Origin: Sarcocystis neurona
Lineage: Eukaryota > Apicomplexa > Conoidasida > Eucoccidiorida > Sarcocystidae
Length of the DNA: 64,000 nucleotides
Assembly (NCBI GenBank): GCA_000727475.1
Contig: KL647316.1
Coordinates: 745,623-809,622 of the forward strand
Direction: 5' to 3'
A program made the position numbers and the translations under genes. This document shows, one piece after another, positions 45,501-57,500 of this stretch (the first letter of the stretch is position 1; the number at the start of each line of letters is the position of its first letter). The notes under the pieces are model-generated. The model did no database searches. It was not told the DNA's origin and saw only the letters and a program-made list of their open reading frames with translations.

Positions 45501-48500
45501 ACTGGGCATCCCGTCTCGTCCCGGCCTGGCCCCGCCTCCCTTCCCGCTTCTTGCTGCAGGTCATTTTACGCGTCTTTGTGGAGAAACGAGGCATATGCCC
45601 GACGCAGTTGGAGTCATGCTCAACACTTAGAAAAACCCATATATTTGTGTACACGTATATATATGCATGGAGTTATACATATATGTATATATATGTAAAA
45701 TATTTGCTAACAATTGCACTCATATATAAAGATGCATATATTCGTTACGACATACATATATATATATATGTGTATGAATTTATACATCGCTATACGTATG
45801 TACGTATATATACATATATCTAACGTGTCTGCTGAGAGTCGCACTTATATATATGGGCGCATACACTCGTTCCGCTATACATATATACACATATATACGT
45901 ATAGCGTTTTACCTAGATACACATGTATATATGTGTATATATATGTATATGTGTAACATATTTGCTGACAATCGCAGTCGTGCATAGAGATGCACACACT
46001 CGTTACGTCATACATATATACATATATGTATGGATTTAGCCATACGTATATACATATGTATGGTATTTGCTAACAATTGCACTCATGTATGGAGATGCAT
46101 ACACTTGTTCCGACAAGCACATCTGTACACCTGTGTGGACTTTTCCGTACAGCTGTGTGAATACATACACATATATGCATAGATATATACACATAGATGT
46201 ACGACATCCTTGAGCAGCATTTTTGTCCTCGATTTCTTCTTCCTTCTCTTCTTTCGCGACTTCCTGCTGCAGGAAGTTTACAGGAACATCCCCCTTGTCA
46301 GTCTATGCGCGAGAAACCTTTCATCTTCATCTCCCTCTGTGTCCTCTCGTTCGCTCGGACGTATAACGGGAGGCGACTGCACCCACTTCGAGCAGCATCC
46401 GTAGCTGGGCGAGCATTTTATCTTCCTGCTGAGCAGTCCGTCTGTCTTCGTCTCCATTTGCTGCACCCGCGTCCCCTGCGTCTCTCTCTTCCTGTCTGTT
46501 TTGGTCGTCCCCAAACGTTTCTTGGCCTCTTCTCTCCGCCTTCGTGCCGGTGCCGGGGTTGGTGGAGGTTGTGTCTCTTCGTCTGCCTCGCCGGGGAGAT
46601 TTCTGCGCATGCATGCGGACGGTTCGACCGAATTCCTCGTTGAACCCCGGCGTCTCGCTCATCCTTTCTTCTCTGTGTGTCTCCCTACGTGTGTCTCCTT
46701 TGCACACACACTCGGGTGCACCGCTACCACCAGCAGCAACACTCCCACCCCCCCACCGCTTTTGGGGGCGGGCGGCGAGCTTGGGTGCGAGTATTCATCT
46801 TCTTGGGGGGGTTTCCCCCCCCTGCGCACGTCCTTCTCCTTCTCGTCTCCCCCGCGTCTCCCTTGTGTTGTCCTGCTCCTGTGTCTATTCCCGGCCGTCT
46901 CCCTTTCTGGCCCTGTTCGTCTCAGCCTGCCTTCCTCTCTCTCTGTGTGTGTCGCTTGGTCATGTGCGCTGGCGGGCACGTGGGGGGGGCTGCAGGCTGC
47001 GAGAGCGGACTGGGCGGTCGGTTCAAAGTGCAGTACGACTTCCTCGTCATCGCCGTTGGGTCGGAGGTGAACACGTTCGGCGTGCGAGATGTGGCGAGGC
47101 ACGCGTTTTTCCTTCGAGAGGTGGAACACGCCATGCTCATACGGAAGCAAGTAATGAACAACTTCGAGCAAGCCGCGCTGCCACGTAAGCGGTCTTCAGC
47201 ACAGACGTGTGTGTATTCTTCTGCGACTTCCCAGGGGGAGGGGGGGGGGGACGCCCGTCTGCAGAGGACGTCTCTCGGCTCTTTTTCAAGAGCAGCAGCA
47301 GCAGCAACCTCTAAGGAGAAGGTGTTGTCCGCCAACATGAGAGACAGAGAGAGCTGCGAGCCGCGTCGCTGACCCGCGCCCCGCCGGTGTGCGGCGCATT
47401 CTTTTCTTCCACGTATCTCCAGACCCCTCCACACACAGACTCCCCTCTACGTAAATAAAACGCAGTGCTCACGGAGGCACACACGCACTTTCTTGTGGCC
47501 ATCCTTTTCTCTCGCCCTCTGTGCACAAGCATCTGTTTATATGCGCCACGGGCTGGGAGGATGCTGCTGCTCCATAGCCGTACACGTCGAGAATTCTGTA
47601 CGCGGGGACGGTGTGTGTCTCTCGATTCGTTCTATCACCTCGTGTGCACCAGTGTATGTACACGTGTAGATTTATGATGTCGGAGCTGAATTCTTCTTCC
47701 TGTTCTCCTTCGGTTTTGTGGCGTATCTGCGTAGATTCATGTGCACGTGGATATGCGGCAAGGGACGTGTCTGTTTCTCCCCCGCACATCGGTGCGAGTA
47801 CGAGTGTGTGGCGGGCTCCGTGGACTGAGCAGAGGGAGACAAATGTACGGAGACCACAGCAACGAAATTTTTTATATTTCGCTCCCCTTCCGTCTCTACA
47901 CTGCTGTCTTGGACACTAGCAGGACAGTGTGCATGAGAGCCTCAGTCGAGACGCTTGTTCATATTCATTTTTGCGTCCCCGTCCCCTCCGGATATGGCCT
48001 CGGAGAGAGACGGATGGGCTGTATCTGTGAAGTGACAGGGGCCCGAAGCTGGTGGCGCCTGATGCTGCTGCAAAGGGCGGGCGCCGCCTGCAGCGAGAAA
48101 CTGTGGGGAGAGCTGGCGTACCGCCGGTACCGCGGGGCTCGCCGCGCAGGCAGTCGGACGGGAACAAGGCAGCCCCGGCAGCAGCAGCAGCGCCCTCTTT
48201 TTCTGGCTGCTGCATGTGCTACAACACCATGTGTGTGTTTCCGACGCCGGTCTGTGTTCGTCCGTGCACAGCAGCAGCACGTGTATGGCTCCGCCTGCGC
48301 GCCTCTTCTCTCTGCTGCTGCCTCTCTCTCCGAGGTGGCTGCCACAGCGCTCTTGCTGCTGCGGATCTCGGGACCCGCGCAACAGAAGCGGTGCTTGCGC
48401 CAGCGGTGCTTGCGCCAGCGGTGCTGGTGGCATGCAGCCGCTAAAGTGTGTCCCTGTTGCTCCACTAGCGGAGGCCCGGCGGGGGGCGTGCAGCCAGCAG

Positions 48501-51500
48501 AGACAACTTCTATCTCTTTCTGGGCTGATGTGGGGAAAAAGATGGGTGTGTGTGTGTGTGGCGGCGCACACGTTGTCGATACTTAGATACATCCATATAT
48601 ACCCGTGCGTATGGATATGTGCATATATAAGGTGTACATATAAGACATATGTGCGTATATGTGTGGGTGGATATAGAGGCCTATGTATGTGTGTGGGTCA
48701 AGCAGAGCGTCTGAGTAAAAGCTTCGCTGTTAGCCCCACTATATCCCGGAGCGCGACCTGCTGGTGGACCTTTCCTGGAACTGCTGCTGCGGCGGCTATC
48801 TGACTGCAGCTGCTGCTGGTCCACTGCTGCGGCTGTTGACTTTTCGTTCTTGTGGTTGCTGCCGGATGTACAAAGAACTGCGGCTGCAGCCGTTAGTGCT
48901 GCATGTCCTGCTGCTTCGGGGAGAGATCTTTTGCTGCTACGTTTGCGGCAACTTCGGTTCTTGCTGGTGTACGCATATATATATATATATAAATATATAT
49001 ATAGGTGTATTTGTATTCTTTGACTCCTACCTCTTTATCACATTTAAACTCTTCTGCTGCTTCTTGCGCATGTGTTACAGCTGTTGCTGTTATCCCTGTT
49101 CTCGCGCTGCTTCAACTGGTGTTGCTGCTGCTCTCCGCCAGGACCCCTAGCTGCGGTCTGCCGCAGTCCTGCTGCTGCTACTGCTGCGTGCGTGACTGCC
49201 GCTGCTGCTGCTGCTGCTGTTAAGCAGTACGGCCGCAGCTGCGCCTGGCGTTGCTGTCCGCTTCAACGCATCCACTGCGCTGCGGCGGCTGGTGCTATCG
49301 AGCAGTTCCGCTGCTGCTGCTCCCTTCTGGAGTGTTCCTGCTGCCGGTGGTGCCTGCAGGGCTCCTCTGTGTGCTGAGTTTATGTAAAGGGCAACAACAG
49401 CAGCAGCAGCAGCAGGAGTGTCGGTTCTTGTTGCTCTTGTATGTGTCTTTGAAGTGCGTCAGCTTTTGCTTCCCCTGCTGCAGGTGGTACTCTTCTTCCT
49501 GTCCGTTTGAAGGGCTGCTGCTGCTGCAGGCGTGGGGACGTGGTTCTGACGACCCCCTCCTCTCTCTCCCTCTGTGCTGCTTGGTGCATTTGTATTGCAG
49601 CTCTTGCTGCACGCATGTCGGTCGGCATTGCTGTTGCTACTGCTGCTACGTGATTCAGTTTTCCTTCTTCACTCTCTGTCTCTGTTCTGCTGTTTCTGCT
49701 GCACCCTCGTCGCACCACTGCCTCTGCTGTTGCTGCTCCCGTTGCGACAACACTCCTTTGCCTCTCTCTCTCTATCCTGCTGCTTCTGCTGTTCCTGCTT
49801 CTGCACGCGCCTTCCAGTGGCTGTTGTTGCTGCTGCTTCGGCGGCGACAACATCACTTCTCCTTTCTCTCCCCATCTCTTCCTCTTTTTCTCTTCGCCCT
49901 CTCTGAGTCGTTGTTTCCTCTGCTGCTCTGTGCTGCTGCTGCTGCTGCATCTACCGGGGCTGGTGCGGGCGCCAGAAGCGTCTGAGAGCGAGCGACGGCG
50001 TCTCCTCCACTTCGTTGTCGTTGGTGGGGGCCCCACAGGAGTAGAAAGTGCGGCAGAGTTTGCCGATTTTATTCGCGAGGATATGAGCCGCTGCTTCCCG
50101 CATGTAAGCATTATGTACACTATTTTCTCGTTGTCCTTTCTTCTTTGCATGCGCCCAACATTTTTGCGTGTCGCTCTCGGTGTCTCTGTGCCCCTCTTTC
50201 GCACTCCGCCTCCTTCTTCGCCTGCCCCCGCGACCGTCTCTTTATCTTCTTTTCCTGCTTCTTTCTTGCAAAAGGGGCAGTCTCTTCTCCTTCGCCCCGA
50301 CCCTCGCGCCGCCGGAAAAATATTTCTCTTCGACAGAGACTCAGCCCCCGCCCTGCCGAGATGTGTGTGGGGGAGCGACGCTGCACAGCAGTGCGCGGGG
50401 GCAACTTCGTTTTTCATTAAAAGGACAACCACACCTGTAAATGAAGCTCAATGGCGTCTAGCGAACGGACGTGCTGTTTTCTTCTTCTTTCGAAAGGACT
50501 CCCCACTGCCGAGATCTGCAGATTTCCTCTCCCTACGTCGCAGTGAACGCGCGTGCATCTGCTGCTCTCCTACAGACTGCAGCGCTGATCCTCCACATAA
50601 AGACACCTCTCCCTTGGGGCATCTCCGCCGGCATGCAGATACTCACGCATACACATACATATTACATATATATATATATATATATGTATATACAGATGTG
50701 TATATAAGTAGGTAAATAGACCGACGAACCACAACGTAGAAGGACGATTGACATACCGAATATATGTGTACACTTCTCCTCGTAGGTTTCGTTCTTCTGC
50801 CGAAGTGGGAGGCGTCCAGGCAGACAGGATGGCAGAGATGAGAGGCAAGCAGCCGTCCATACATCGACGCGTATATATAAACTTATCCAGATATATACCT
50901 ATACATATGTGTGAGAGTGTATATATATATATGTGTATGTAGTTTTGTATATGGATGTATATACGTCTGTGTACACGTATACATGTATATATATCGATGT
51001 GTGGACGAATATATCGCGGTGGGATTGTGTTGACGTGGGAGTTTTGCACTAGGCGTTGGCTAAGCCTTCTTGAAAAAGCTCGTGCTGTAGAACCCCGAGG
51101 CAGCTGCAGTTCTCAGGCCAGCAGGTGGCTGCCGTTCTAATACATATAAACGTGGAGCAGAGCAGCAGCTGCTGATCAAAACGCGTCCTGCTGCTGACCC
51201 ACTGCAGCGTGCGCGCGTGCCACTCCAAACGCCGTGCTGCTGCGCACAGGTATTGCTCCTGCTGCTGCTCGACGCATCCAGCTCCTGCGTGAATCTCCCG
51301 CCTGCTGCTTCTGCTGCTGCTGCGACAGGTCCTTTCCTGTGGGTAGTGCTGCCGCCGCCTGTGCTTACTGCTGCATATACGCGTGCGGCTGCTGCTCCTA
51401 TCGCTCCCTTCGTCTTGCGGCTGCTGCACGTGGTGCACCTGCTGCTTTTGCTGCCGCATGTGCTTCCTTGCTGCTGGTGTTGTCACGGCATGTTGCTTGT

Positions 51501-54500
51501 TGCTGCACACGGCTCCTGCTGCTGCTGCTGCTGCTTTTTCCGCTGCTGCTTTCCCGTTGCTGCGGCGGCACCTGTGGCTCCTGCCACGGTTGCTGCTCCT
51601 TGGTCGCGGCCCCGGCACCTCGCTGCAGCTGCTTTTTCGTTGTCCTGCTGCTGCTGCAGCTCATGCCGTACGTCAGCGTCACGCTGATCGAAGGGGGAGG
51701 GAGGCTGCTGCCGACCTACTCTCCCGATATTTCTGCGTTTACTGCTCGCGTTCTGTCCGAGCGGCTGCATGTCAAGTTGCTGCTGCGGAGCGTCGTCACC
51801 CACGTGGACGCGACTACGGTGCAGTTCGTAACGTCCACTCCCAGCGGCAAAGAAGTATGTGCACCGCAGGAACAGCAGCAGCCTCAGGAACAGCAGCAGC
51901 CGCAGGAGCAGCAACAGGATCCAGTGGCAGTTTGATAGCAGCCGCCCTGCGAACAGCAACAGTGTGGTGCGAGACCAGCTGCAGCAGCCGAAGTAGCAGC
52001 AGAATGGCATGCGTGGCACCAAAAAACAGCTGCGCCAGGATATTTGCAGGGGGCGACACGACAGAAGAGCAGCCTTCTAGCGGGAAACAGGAGACAGGGG
52101 CACCAGCAGCAGCTGCAGTACAAGTACAGGAACAGCAGCAGCAGAGCAACAGCAACCGCGGCGACAGCGGCACAGGGACCGCGCAGAACACCAGCAGTAC
52201 AAGTACAGAAGCAGCAGCAGCAGTAGAGGAACAGTAAACAGCAGCAGCAGTAAAAATACAAGAGCAGCAGTGGCGGCAGTAGATAAGCAGCAGCAGCAGT
52301 GGAGAAGCAGCAGTGGCAGAAGAAAAGCAGCAGCAGCAGTAGAGGAGCAGCACACAGCAGCGCTAGTGGGACAGGAATAGCAAACAGGAGTCGCCGCAGC
52401 AGCAGGGAGCAGTCACAACAGTTGAAAGCAGGAGGGGTCGTACAGGAGAAGCCACAGCAGCTGCAAAGGGGAGCAGGAGGAACGAGCCGCGGAAGCGAGT
52501 AACAGGACGGAAGGAGCCGAGAACAACAGCAGCAGGAACAAGCAGCAACACCAACAGCAAGTGCCGGAAGCAGCGACGACACCGAACAGGAGCAACAGGG
52601 GACAGCAGCACGAGAACAAAACAACGGCGGCAGCAGGACGTGGGGCGGCAAGGGTGGAGCGGTGGCGACAGAGGGCAGTAAGAAGCACATACAACAGACA
52701 GCAGGAGCACAGGGAAGGAAGGGGAAGGGGCGTACTGAGCAGTTTCAACGGCAGCTGCTGAAAACGGCAGCTGCCAGCACCGGCGACGTTCCCCACGTGG
52801 GTACTGCTGTGGAGAATGCCGTGCAGCGCGGGAAGAGTTGGGCGGGCTTCTTCAACAGAATGGGTTGCTCAGAAACATCGCAGCAGTAATACCGTAACAG
52901 GATTCGCCGTGTTGCATGCGGTGGAAGACACGCATATGTGTGTGTGTGTGTGTATGTGTGTGTGTGTGTATCTGTGTGTGTCTGCTACGTCGCCGACCTC
53001 CTGCAGTTGAGCGAGGGAACTCGTGCTGCTGCTGTTGCTGGCTAGGGGGTAGGATTGTTGTTGCAGCAGCCGTGGTTTCTAACGCTGCTGCTGTGGGGCA
53101 AAAATGCTGCTGCGAGTACATGTCTATGAAGCAGTCACTGCTGCTGCTGTTGTTGATAACGCTGGTGCCGCTGCTCTTCTTGCTGCTGTTCCTGCCGCGA
53201 CTGTGTGCCAAGCAGATGCTGTTAGCTAGTGTTAGACTGCTGCTGCCGTTGCTGTTATTCGTCTTGCTGCCGTTGCTGTTACTCGTCTTGCTGCCGTTGC
53301 TGTTACTCGTCTTGCTGCCGCTGCTGCGAGTAGGTATCTGTGAAGCAGTCGCTGTTAACCGGTGCTAGACGCGTGTTGCTGTTGTTGACAGCGCTGCTGC
53401 TGCTACTCAACTTGCCGCTGCTGCTGCTGCTGCTCGTGGTGCGACCGTGTGCCAAGCAGTCGCTGTTAGCCAGTGCTGGGCTGCTGTCGCTGCTGTTGCT
53501 TGGGCCGTTGCTGCTGCTGCTCTTCCTGCGGCTGCCGCCGCGCCTGCTGCTGGTTTTACGCGGGCGCTGCTGCCTGTCCTACGGCTGCTGGTGCTGCGTC
53601 TTCCCGACTTCTTCTCGCGTGCTGCTGTACTCGCTGGCGTGTTCGCTGCCGGCGCCAGCGCTTGTCTTCGTTCGGGGATATATGTTGCTGCTGCTGTCAC
53701 TGTTGCTGCTGCTACTGTCACTGCCGCTACTGTCACTGCTGGCGCCGTCACTGCTGTTGCTGTCACTGCTGCTGCTGTCAGTGCTGTCGCCGTCACTGCT
53801 GTTGCTGTCGCTGCTGCTGTTGTTGGCGGTGGTGCAGACGCGGACGCTTTCGCACGGGTTCGTGTTGTGGGCGAGCGGCGTGGGGCAGGTGCCACTGGTA
53901 AAGAAGCTTCTGCAGCGTCAGCAGCAAGAGCAGGAGAAGGCGCAGCAGCAGGCGAAGCAAGGAACAGGAGAAGGCGAGGGGAAAACAGCAACAGAGAGCA
54001 GAAAGCCGTCCTACCGAGCTCTACCGGTAGACGCGCAGCTGCGGCTGCTCGGCCAGCCTCGGGTGTACGCGATAGGCGACTGCGCTGTCCTTACACCGCG
54101 TCGGCTGGAAGATGATGCGACGCAGCTGTACTCGTGCTCCGGGTAAGCGCAGCGGTACTATCTTCAGCAGGGCAAAACAGAAAAAACTAACAAGGAAGGA
54201 GAAGGCACGAAGCAAATGAGGAAGAAGAAGGATTCGACGACATAAGATCACACGAAGACCAAGCAAAAGAAGAGAACGACAAAGAGGATAAAAGACAAAA
54301 ACTACCCGTGTGTATGTATGTATGTGTCTGTGCGTTGCTGCTGTGGACCACAACCTGCTGCTGGTGCACTCCTGCTGTGTGGACTGGCGGCTGACCCACG
54401 ACCTTATTGGCCTCACGTTTGTCTCCCGTCTTTGGATGCTTCTCTACCCGCGCACTTCTCACTTCGACTCTCCGTCTCCCCGTGTCTCCGTCTCCCCCTC

Positions 54501-57500
54501 CCCGTGTCTCCCCCTCCCCCTACCGGTGCCTCCGTCTCCCCCTCTTCCGGCGTCTCCTCCCCCTCTTCCGGCGTCTCCTCCCCCTCCCCGTGTCTCCGTC
54601 TCCTCCTTCTCCCGGTGTCTGTGTGACGGTGGTGGTCAGTCACCTCCCAAGCACAGACACGTACGTCCAATTATATATGTGCGTGGGTCCATGTGCATAC
54701 GTATACATACATACACATATACGTGCGCACGTCCGTACGTACGTCTATGCATGTGTGTACATATATATGGGTAGATAGGCATATACACGTCTATAGGAGC
54801 ACACGCATGCATTCACATGTACACAGACATGTCCACGTCTATGCGTCCGCACGAATACAAACACACACGCGCACGTCTCGCTGCTGAGGCCCCCCATGGA
54901 GTCTGCTCTGTCTCTGCGTCATTTTTCTCCTCATATATGTGCATGTAGATGTACGTGTGTGTTTCCGCTTCTGCGTCTGTCCTTCTACCGCCCTTCCTCT
55001 TCCTTTTGCTCTCTTCACAGCTTCGCGGCGACGTCCTGCGCTGTTCCCTCAGTTTCCCCGCGCCCACCAACATATATGCGTGCGTCTGCACAGAGACCCA
55101 CGCATGCGGCGGACAGGTGGATTTGTCTGCACTCCTTCTTTGTGTCGGAAGTATTCCTTGCGAGTCTCTCCACACATTTTCGCGGTTCCATTCTATCATA
55201 TGTACATCTCCCTCTCCCTCTTTGTGAGGACGGGTGTCTCCTCCTCCTTGCAGGGGGTCTGCGCATGGAGACGCGCGGCCGTCTTCTCCTCTCTGTCTGC
55301 GTGTGTGTACACGTCTGCGTGCTGTCTTGTCCCGCGTCTCCTTCTCCCGGTCGAGGGGTGTGTGTGCATGTGTCTCTTTGCGAGTGCCGCGGATCTCCCA
55401 CACACGTGCTGCGGCGGCCGGGGCCCTGGCGGGCGGGGGGGGGGGGAGGGGGGTTGGTCACGCGCGAAGGCGGACAGACCCGAATTTCTTCCTGCTCATC
55501 GCCGCGTCCTCTCTTCTTCTTTTTGTTCTTCATCTCTTGGGTGTTCGCTGTCTTCCTGTGCGCGTGTGGGGTGGACGCCTGCAGCGCCAGTCAGCCCGGG
55601 GTCCGGTGGCTACAAAGCCAGGCGCCGAAGCTGCAGGACGTCTACCCGCAGCTCAGTTCGTTGAAGTTCGATTTCTCGAAGTTAAAGGGCGAGCGCGATA
55701 CGCCTCTCTCTTTCGAGCAGTTCAAGCAACTACTGGGTAACTCAAACAAAGCCACCCCATACACGCACACACAGAGAGTGTGTCTGGATGTGAATCTACG
55801 TATATGTGTGTCTGTGTATACGTGTGTATGTATGTATGTATATGTATGTATGTATATGTATGTATGTGTATGTATGTATGTATATGTATGTATGTATATG
55901 TATGTATGTATATGTATGTATGTGTATGTATGTATGTATATGTATGTATGTATATGTATGTATGTATATGTATGTATGTGTATGTATGTATGTATATGTA
56001 TGTATGTATATGTATGTATGTATGTATATATGTGTGTATGTGTATCTCTCTCTGGCTTGGCGCGCTGCTGTCTCGTGGGTCTTCGTGCGTAGGACTGCGG
56101 GAGAATATCAAAAAAGAGTCGCCTCGGTGTTGCCGACAGACAGCAGCAGAGACGGAGAGACAGAGCGAGGATTCGTACACGTGCATGGACGGTGCAGGGG
56201 GGGCCGTGTGGATGGGCACTCCGCACACGACGTCCATATGCATCCCTACACGTATACAACAGACACGCAAATTTCTGGAAATATTTATGGACGTCTGTGT
56301 GCGTCGCGAGCAATCCTGCGCCTATCAAAAAAGAGAATCTTGCTTCGTCGTCCTTCACATATATATATGTGCCTGTCTACGTCTCTGTACATATATGTGT
56401 ATGTGGCTCTCTGCCTCTGTGTCTACGTAGACATATATTTGTTGTATTTGTGTGTGTCTCTGTATCTCTCCACACATATTATATGTGTATAGTCTGTCTG
56501 CCTGTTTCTCTATGTATCTCGCCATATGCTTGTAGAGCGAATTTGTCCTCTGTAGTGCGATGATGTGCGCATGCAGGGCGGATAGACGCAGCGTACCAGC
56601 CACCGGCGCCGACGGCGCAGAACGCACGTCAAGAAGGACTGTACCTTGCAGCAATTTTCAACGCCTTCCCCACGCTGTCGGAGAGAAGTGCGGCTCCTGC
56701 CTTCAAAGAGACGTGGAACGGCTCGCTTGCCTACGTTGGTGTGTAGCGCTGTCTCGTCTCCTTTCCTCGCGTCTCCTTTCTGTCCCCGGCATCACCTCTC
56801 TATCTCACAATGTCAATATTTACAAGCCTTACAGACCTTTCTATCTCTCTCCCACACACACAACAGCAATTTCCACACATACAAAAATTCTCCCTCTCTC
56901 TATATATACATATATATATATACCTCCGTGTATCTATGGATGTATATGTGTCCGCGTAAAGTCATACGCCTGCAGGCGCAAACTTACATTTTTAAACGGG
57001 CATATTCGATGCACCTGTGCATGCATACATATATGTACATGTATGTGCGTACAGACACGTATATAGATATATATATGTATTTGCGTAATTGTACGCATAT
57101 TTGCATATTTGTGTGTGTACGTATATGTGTATGTAATTGGTAGAATGTATTTGTGAGGGTGCCGGTGTCTTCGTCTGCATGTCTGTTGTATCGGGGATTT
57201 GCTAGCGACTATTCTTCCTCGTGTCTCGACACAAACACATATATATCTTTCGAATCACACACACCTTGTGTCTCTATCTATCCCAGCCTAGACATATATA
57301 TAAATGTCTTACCGAAGATTTACACACACACATATATGTGTATATGTGTATGCAAATATGCATCTCCATATATGCATATATATACGTATTCTCTCTCTAA
57401 GATTCACGGATAATGTACATATTACTCTACACGTATATATATGTGTGTACGTGTGTCTCCCAAGAAATATATATAGATATATGCACACATGTATTCTCTT

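Noticed and set aside
51814..52690. Overlapping minus-strand frames of 179-268 codons
   Set aside because: They are the complement of the CAG arm in NDH2 intron 6. Leu/Cys/Val composition comes from CTG repeat and there is no domain.
53340..53837. Upstream extension of NDH2 exon 7 as coding sequence
   Set aside because: The frame is open through CTG repeat but reads poly-Leu. The AG at 53837 joins exon 6 in phase 0 and restores the NDH2 alignment.
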